Position numbers and translations under genes: made by a program
The notes under the pieces: model-generated
The model's input: only the letters and a program-made list of their open reading frames with translations
Databases searched by the model: none
Told to the model about the DNA's origin: nothing
DNA from: Plakobranchus ocellatus
Taxonomy: Eukaryota > Mollusca > Gastropoda > Plakobranchidae
Assembly: GCA_019648995.1 (NCBI GenBank)
Contig: BLXT01000825.1
Span: 76,958-98,681, forward strand
DNA: 21,724 nucleotides
Reading direction: 5' to 3'
Part shown: positions 20,401 to 21,724 of the stretch, piece after piece
Layout: each line of letters begins with the position of its first letter
Numbering within the stretch: position 1 is the first letter of the stretch

Positions 20401-20411
20401 TTGTCAGTCAG
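3284..20411 (+). CDS. SH3GL: Endophilin-A gene, partial (nine visible exons)
   Basis: The nine exons described separately join into 319 codons without a stop and match endophilin-A from about residue 39 of the usual roughly 350 to the middle of the SH3 domain. Family knowledge: endophilin-A is a cytoplasmic N-BAR/SH3 protein. It dimerises, senses and bends membrane, and recruits dynamin and synaptojanin through its SH3 domain during clathrin-coated and fast endocytosis and synaptic vesicle recycling. Seen here: BAR blocks [36 protein letters not shown] and [15 protein letters not shown]; a polar linker; and SH3 motifs ALYDF and ENEGELGF. The H0 helix and N-terminal BAR residues (usually two short exons) are not found in 1-3283, and the C-terminal SH3 half (Trp and Pro-Asn-Tyr motifs) is not found in 20412-21724, so the gene extends past both ends. 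[10 protein letters not shown] places it with endophilin-A rather than endophilin-B. The family call is near certain; the paralogue is not determinable. Confidence 0.96.
3357..5138 (+). other. SH3GL: Intron, 1782 bp, with simple repeats
   Basis: AT-rich intron with a GTTT/GTTTT tract (about 3731-3770), a pyrimidine CTT/CCT to ATC microsatellite (about 4489-4582) and T runs. The open frames at 3752-3979, 4394-4594 and 4623-4841 are products of these low-complexity tracts (Phe-, Leu- and Ile-rich). No other structure was seen. Confidence 0.85.
4489..4582. repeat. Compound microsatellite (CTT/CCT)n-(ATC)n
   Basis: A pure pyrimidine tract of CTT and CCT units passes into about ten CAT/ATC units and ends with CAC units. 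It lies in the 1.8-kb intron. It is simple-sequence DNA, likely length-variable. Confidence 0.95.
5139..5282 (+). CDS. SH3GL: Endophilin-A exon: membrane-inserting BAR loop
   Basis: A 144-bp exon lies between acceptor tttaatag and donor gtaagt, phase 1 to phase 1. It starts [20 protein letters not shown] and ends with [10 protein letters not shown] plus the first base of a glycine codon. In endophilin-A this is the insert on the concave face of the BAR dimer, which carries amphipathic residues that enter the membrane, followed by the start of helix 2. The sequence is well conserved at RAK, SK-RGQE and YPQ-E. It includes positively charged and hydrophobic residues (K, M, I) at the places expected for membrane contact. 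Confidence 0.97.
5283..5764 (+). other. SH3GL: Intron, 482 bp
   Basis: Short AT-rich intron between two BAR exons. It contains A runs and a (GT)5-type tract just before the acceptor (5747-5759). No other features were seen. Open frames running in from the preceding exon (to 5410 and 5549) are read-through only. Confidence 0.9.
5765..5898 (+). CDS. SH3GL: Endophilin-A exon: BAR helix 2
   Basis: A 134-bp exon follows a TG-repeat-flanked acceptor (tgtttacag) and is followed by a strong donor, gtaagt. It enters in phase 1 and leaves in phase 0. Translation includes [18 protein letters not shown], then [20 protein letters not shown] and REVN. The block VKQNFLEPL...KDLRE is among the most conserved of endophilin BAR domains and forms part of the long helix at the dimer interface. 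No odd residues were noticed. Confidence 0.97.
5899..7185 (+). other. SH3GL: Intron, 1287 bp
   Basis: AT-rich intron. One locally GC-rich island (about 6235-6315) contains a hairpin, listed separately. The 94-residue open frame at 6557-6841 is hydrophobic, without recognisable homology, and is taken as chance. The intron ends in a T11 run before the acceptor. Confidence 0.85.
6258..6293. repeat. GC-rich nested hairpin in AT-rich intron
   Basis: The outer stem is gcagggg (6258-6264) with cccctgc (6287-6293); the inner stem is gggtt (6271-6275) with aaccc (6280-6284). It stands out against the AT-rich intron and may be a fragment of a mobile element, but no second copy was found in the window. 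Confidence 0.5.
7186..7252 (+). CDS. SH3GL: Endophilin-A exon: BAR helix 2 tip, LDFD block
   Basis: A 67-bp exon lies between a T-rich tract ending gctag and donor gtaagg, phase 0 to phase 1. It encodes [20 protein letters not shown] followed by DK. The HH-KKL-GRRLDFD core is diagnostic for endophilin-A; the basic cluster after it lies near the distal tip of the BAR dimer, where lysines contact acidic lipids. In vertebrates this and the next coding segment are usually one exon, so a 5.2-kb intron splits them here. That comparison is from memory of the family. Confidence 0.95.
8804..8851 (+). other. Candidate 48-bp cassette exon in the BAR-tip loop
   Basis: This segment has an AG acceptor (tttcaaag, after a short T-rich stretch) and a GTATGT donor. 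Its length is a multiple of three, and both borders are phase 1, matching the intron it sits in. If included it would insert [16 protein letters not shown] and change the following glycine to arginine, without a stop. The insertion point is the loop between the LDFD block and the EEELR block, where some endophilins carry extra residues. The acceptor is only moderate and the base before the donor is a C. It may be chance. Confidence 0.25.
9091..9110. repeat. (AAT)n microsatellite
   Basis: About seven AAT/ATA units inside the 5.2-kb intron. Confidence 0.9.
11394..11545. repeat. Compound microsatellite (ATT)n-(ATC)n
   Basis: About 25 ATT units (11397-11471) are followed by an interrupted ATT/GTT stretch and about nine ATC units (to 11545). 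The Ile/Met-only minus-strand open frame over it (11330-11545) is an artefact of the repeat. Confidence 0.97.
12226..12245. repeat. A20 homopolymer
   Basis: Twenty consecutive A bases. No retroposon body or target-site duplication was recognised next to it. Confidence 0.95.
12328..12351. repeat. (TA)12 microsatellite
   Basis: An uninterrupted AT/TA tract about 100 bases before the exon at 12455. Confidence 0.95.
12455..12555 (+). CDS. SH3GL: Endophilin-A exon: BAR helix 3 start
   Basis: A 101-bp exon follows a very long T-rich tract (about 12409-12451) ending ttcag, with donor gtctgt. It enters in phase 1 and leaves in phase 0. It encodes [20 protein letters not shown] then [14 protein letters not shown]. 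This aligns with the conserved P-D-E-E-L-R-x-A-x-x-K-F-x-E-S-K block at the start of the third BAR helix. The donor is weaker than the others (GTCTGT), but the phase and homology leave little doubt. Confidence 0.95.
12556..13255 (+). other. SH3GL: Intron, 700 bp, with dispersed repeat copy B
   Basis: Contains the second dispersed repeat copy (about 12870-13025) and T runs. The 85-residue minus-strand open frame 12803-13060 lies over the repeat. Its matching frame in copy A is interrupted by a stop, so it is not treated as a gene. Confidence 0.8.
12870..13025 (+). repeat. Diverged dispersed repeat, copy B
   Basis: The ungapped core 12891-12994 pairs with 2437-2540 at about 63 percent. The spacing between the conserved blocks tatcttg, tccag and gtga is identical in both copies, and both copies have the same orientation. 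Some similarity continues 3' (actagtcttgagatg against actggtgttatgatg, 11 of 15). Confidence 0.6.
13256..13359 (+). CDS. SH3GL: Endophilin-A exon: BAR helix 3 end
   Basis: A 104-bp exon lies between acceptor ttatccag and donor gtattt, phase 0 to phase 2. Translation is [20 protein letters not shown], then [14 protein letters not shown] and the first two bases of a lysine codon. It matches the family segment E-x-V-S-Q-L...Y-H-x-Q-A...L-Q that ends the BAR domain. If the intron were retained, the frame would read five more residues to a TAA at 13376-13378, giving a BAR-only protein without SH3. Confidence 0.95.
13360..14076 (+). other. SH3GL: Intron, 717 bp
   Basis: AT-rich intron with several T and A runs. 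The open frame that starts at 13883 only becomes coding at the exon start 14077; its upstream part is intron. Nothing else was seen. Confidence 0.9.
14077..14255 (+). CDS. SH3GL: Endophilin-A exon: BAR end and polar linker
   Basis: A 179-bp exon begins after acceptor aacttcaag in phase 2 and ends before donor gttagt in phase 1. It starts [18 protein letters not shown], which corresponds to the R-x-x-A-x-x-x-P-K...P-K segment after the last BAR helix, and continues with a low-complexity polar linker rich in Ser, Asn and Asp ([20 protein letters not shown], then [20 protein letters not shown] and QS). R-x-S motifs such as KRVSS and RRSES are possible kinase sites (inference). The linker is the least conserved part of the family. 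Confidence 0.93.
14256..15260 (+). other. SH3GL: Intron, 1005 bp
   Basis: AT-rich intron with a pyrimidine-rich patch (about 14541-14570). The open frame at 14892-15119 has no recognisable family. No other structure was seen. Confidence 0.85.
15261..15305 (+). CDS. SH3GL: Endophilin-A microexon with DPY and DPF motifs
   Basis: A 45-bp segment lies between a pyrimidine-rich acceptor (ctctgggctttttaaag) and donor gtaaga. Both borders are phase 1, matching the exons on each side, so it can be included or skipped without a frame change. It encodes [15 protein letters not shown]; either way the next exon begins with a valine codon. D-P-F and D-P-F/W-like motifs are known binders of the AP-2 alpha appendage. 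Whether they work so here is inference. I know of no such exon in vertebrate endophilin-A. Short length makes the call less certain than its neighbours. Confidence 0.75.
16670..18992 (-). pseudogene. Antisense multi-exon coding relic, family unknown
   Basis: Read on the minus strand, coding-like pieces follow one another. (1) 18992-18599: [21 protein letters not shown]..., a frame shift at a 10-A run (18909-18900), then [19 protein letters not shown] and [10 protein letters not shown], a TGA (18769-18767), more Ser/Gln-rich frame, a TAA (18661-18659), and a CAG/gtaatt donor-like end. (2) 18403-18210: starts after tgttag with [18 protein letters not shown], with a TAA at 18328-18326 and a frame change, ending at cag/gtaagg. 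(3) 18167-18099: [18 protein letters not shown], then MLFGK, donor gtaatg. (4) 17996-17838: [18 protein letters not shown], one TAA, then [19 protein letters not shown]. (5) about 17085-17000: [18 protein letters not shown]. (6) 16767-16670: [18 protein letters not shown], then [12 protein letters not shown] and TAG. The acidic patch followed by a basic cluster suggests an ancestral nuclear protein (inference). I do not recognise the family. Retained splice-like borders argue against a processed copy; several stops and frame breaks argue against an active gene. Confidence 0.4.
16979..17022. repeat. 22-bp tandem duplication
   Basis: The unit cctaagacatgcctgtcatc plus two bases occurs twice in a row (16979-17000 and 17001-17022), differing only in the last base. 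It lies at the 3' border of the fifth coding-like piece of the antisense relic and repeats its last residues. Confidence 0.95.
18940..19280. promoter_or_regulatory. CpG-richer segment at the relic's 5' side
   Basis: CpG dinucleotides are rare in most of the window but recur here (for example near 18979, 18993, 19041, 19060, 19102, 19163, 19171 and 19192). The segment spans the ATG of the antisense relic and the sequence upstream of it. It could be a remnant of that gene's promoter or first exon. This rests on composition alone. Confidence 0.25.
20302..20411 (+). CDS. SH3GL: Endophilin-A exon: first half of SH3 domain
   Basis: A 110-bp exon lies between acceptor cctttttag and donor gtaatt, phase 1 to phase 0. 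It encodes [20 protein letters not shown] then [17 protein letters not shown]. The ALYDF motif and the acidic [10 protein letters not shown] loop are typical endophilin SH3 residues that form the Pro-rich ligand groove. The rest of the domain (expected N-W-Y and P-x-N-Y-V motifs) is missing from the window and must be in a downstream exon. Vertebrate genes also break near the same Q-I/V-D-E-N junction. Confidence 0.96.
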
Positions 20412-21083
20412 GTAATTGAAGAAGTATTAACATGAAATCATAAAGTAGAGATACATTTTGCTTGACTTCTTAAAAGTATCTCCAAAATTCATATCCTAGC
20501 CTTCTTTATAAACCACTGGATAGAGAGCATCTAGGTTTCTTTTAATTACTTTTTTACCGCTGAAATTTCATATCAGAAGACCCCTCTTCCTCTGAGGTCA
20601 TCTCTATGAACTCAGTGTGTCATGAATAGCTTAGTGATGTTAAATCATAGATCTAACTGAGCACTGCCTGTGACAATGAGTTCTTCTAAATAGACTGAAG
20701 AACAGAAATCACTTCAAGTCCTACAAAAAATTGATGAAAGGGTTTATTAATTTAAATCAAGAACAATTTCAGAAACAGGCAATTTAATCCACGCAATTGC
20801 TAGATTTACAAGCTCTGAATCATCAGTGGATTATCTCCCAGCGATCTCTGCAAGCTCTCTCGAAAGATCTCACAACCATTCACATATACCCACCACCTAC
20901 AGCCTCTAGAAAATACTAGCCATTCAATGCATAGGCTAATTAATGAATATAAAACAAACAACTCTTATGTAATCAAGGTTCTGAAAAAATATTGACCAAT
21001 CAAATATTTTTATTCATATCCTCCCTTCCTAAATGTTGCATGTCTACCATGTCACCAGGATATGATTCGACAACTTCCTTTTA

Positions 21084-21295
21084 ACAATGTTCTAACATCT
21101 TCCAGAACCATCCAGATATCTCTAGATCTAAAAAAAATAAACATAACTAGAGCACAATAGCACTGTTAAATTAAAATAGGCCAGGCTAAGCATAAGATCA
21201 GATATTCTAAATAATTTTCTCACATCTTCCAGAACCTTCCAGATATCTCTAGATCCAAAAAAATAAACAAAGCTAGAGCACAATAGCACTGTTAA
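21084..21295. repeat. Tandem duplication (127-bp period) with HSE-like arrays
   Basis: Copy 1 (core 21095-21169) and copy 2 (core 21222-21295) differ by four substitutions and one base in an A run. Similarity extends a little 5' of each core. Each copy carries alternating TTC/GAA pentamers: copy 2 has cTTCc-aGAAc-cTTCc (21226-21240) plus a degenerate fourth unit; copy 1 has two perfect units and two degenerate ones (21099-21118). This matches the nGAAnnTTCnnGAAn heat-shock-factor site. Function is inference. Confidence 0.85.
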
Positions 21296-21724
21296 CTCAC
21301 TGGCTACTTTACCTGCAACATTTGCGGGTAACTTTTGTGGACGGCAAAATACCAATCCCACAACTCCCGCGGGTTCCAATTTCCAAATTTTTTTCCTTTC
21401 GTAAATATCGCAACAGTTGCGGTATAAGTTACAATGTCTGTTAGCTTAGCCATTTAGCTTTCGAATGATATAGGCAAAGTTTGTTGCGGATGATTAATAC
21501 ATGCAGGAGAGCTATTTTACGACACATCTAGCAGCTACCAGTTCCCGACTGATTTCTAGATGAACTCTCATAGATTTAGACTATGATGAAAGTTTAGATA
21601 TCGATAGTATTGTGGGAAATGTATAAGATCCTCATTATGAGTCCCCAAAGCATAAAAAGGCCAAGTTGAGTCTCCCCAAAGGTAGAGGGAAAGGAAAAGG
21701 TAGGGGCAAATTGAGCCTCACCAT
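21292..21724. mobile_element. Possible piggyBac-like element, truncated by window end
   Basis: The two copies of the tandem duplication agree up to and including TTAA (21166-21169 and 21292-21295) and then differ completely, as expected if an element inserted at TTAA in copy 2. Next come imperfect palindromes with G+C-rich cores at 21309-21331 and 21405-21425 and a perfect cccgcggg at 21366-21373, a pattern seen in subterminal regions of some TTAA-specific DNA transposons. The far end and the second TTAA are outside the window, and no transposase domain is visible. The family name is inference. Confidence 0.3.
21627..21724 (+). other. Open frame with basic stretch, runs off the window
   Basis: After a TAA at 21624-21626 the frame stays open for 32 codons to the end: DPHYESPKHKKAKLSLPK then GRGKGKGRGKLSLT. 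The same frame before the TAA reads an acidic stretch (LIDLDYDESLDIDSIVGN). Acidic then Lys/Gly/Arg-rich sequence is common at the N-terminus of transposases and nuclear proteins, but no ATG is present in frame and nothing identifies a family. It may be a broken N-terminus or part of an exon. Confidence 0.25.

Larger units (their letters stand above)
20412..21724. other. SH3GL: Downstream intron (partial), repeat-rich end
   Basis: This begins as intron after the SH3 exon; no exon for the missing SH3 half was found. From about 20670 composition changes to less T-run-rich sequence. It carries a tandem duplication (21084-21295) and, beyond a TTAA, palindrome-rich sequence and an open basic frame. 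A retrotransposon LTR in 20669-21295 was considered: TG at 20669, TATA-like and AATAAA-like words on both strands. Orientation and ends could not be fixed. Confidence 0.6.

Noticed and set aside
20669-21295. Solo LTR of a retrotransposon
   Set aside because: TG start, TATA-like and AATAAA-like words exist, but on both strands, the 3' end is not fixed, and a target duplication (ctgcc against ctggc) is imperfect. Kept only as an alternative.
1-21724. tRNA, rRNA or CRISPR array
   Set aside because: No tRNA B-box with matching cloverleaf, rRNA core or regularly spaced repeats was seen on reading either strand.

Overview
The window is AT-rich nuclear DNA from a multicellular animal. It has short exons with GT-AG junctions, introns of 0.5 to 5.2 kb, many T and A homopolymers, simple repeats, and no operon-like coding. 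The only confidently recognised gene is an endophilin-A (SH3GL family) gene on the + strand. Its protein resembles invertebrate and vertebrate endophilin-A about equally at the conserved blocks, so the host is best called an invertebrate metazoan of unknown phylum. That host call is inference from composition and intron size.

Nine exons of the gene are visible: 3284-3356, 5139-5282, 5765-5898, 7186-7252, 12455-12555, 13256-13359, 14077-14255, 15261-15305 and 20302-20411. Every junction is GT-AG, and the reading phase carries across all of them (intron phases after each exon 1,1,0,1,0,2,1,1,0), giving 319 uninterrupted codons. They cover most of the N-BAR domain, a polar Ser/Asn-rich linker and the first half of the SH3 domain. 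The first exons (amphipathic helix H0 and the start of helix 1) lie upstream of the window, and the last SH3 exon lies downstream. The 45-bp exon at 15261-15305 is a phase-symmetric microexon that adds DPY and DPF motifs to the linker. A second phase-compatible candidate cassette exon of 48 bp is at 8804-8851.

The introns hold most of the unusual content. The upstream intron has a perfect 56-bp-arm inverted repeat (1834-1958) and one copy of a diverged dispersed repeat whose second copy is in the 700-bp intron at 12556-13255. The 5.0-kb intron before the SH3 exon carries, on the minus strand, a chain of coding-like segments with splice-like borders but several stops and frame breaks (18992 down to 16670). 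I read it as a nested, intron-containing antisense pseudogene of unknown family. The last 1.3 kb (20412-21724) looks like mobile DNA: a 126/127-bp tandem duplication with heat-shock-element-like arrays, whose second copy stops exactly at a TTAA, followed by palindrome-rich sequence and then an open frame coding for a basic stretch. This suggests a piggyBac-like element running off the window.

No rRNA, tRNA, CRISPR array or complete intact mobile element was seen.
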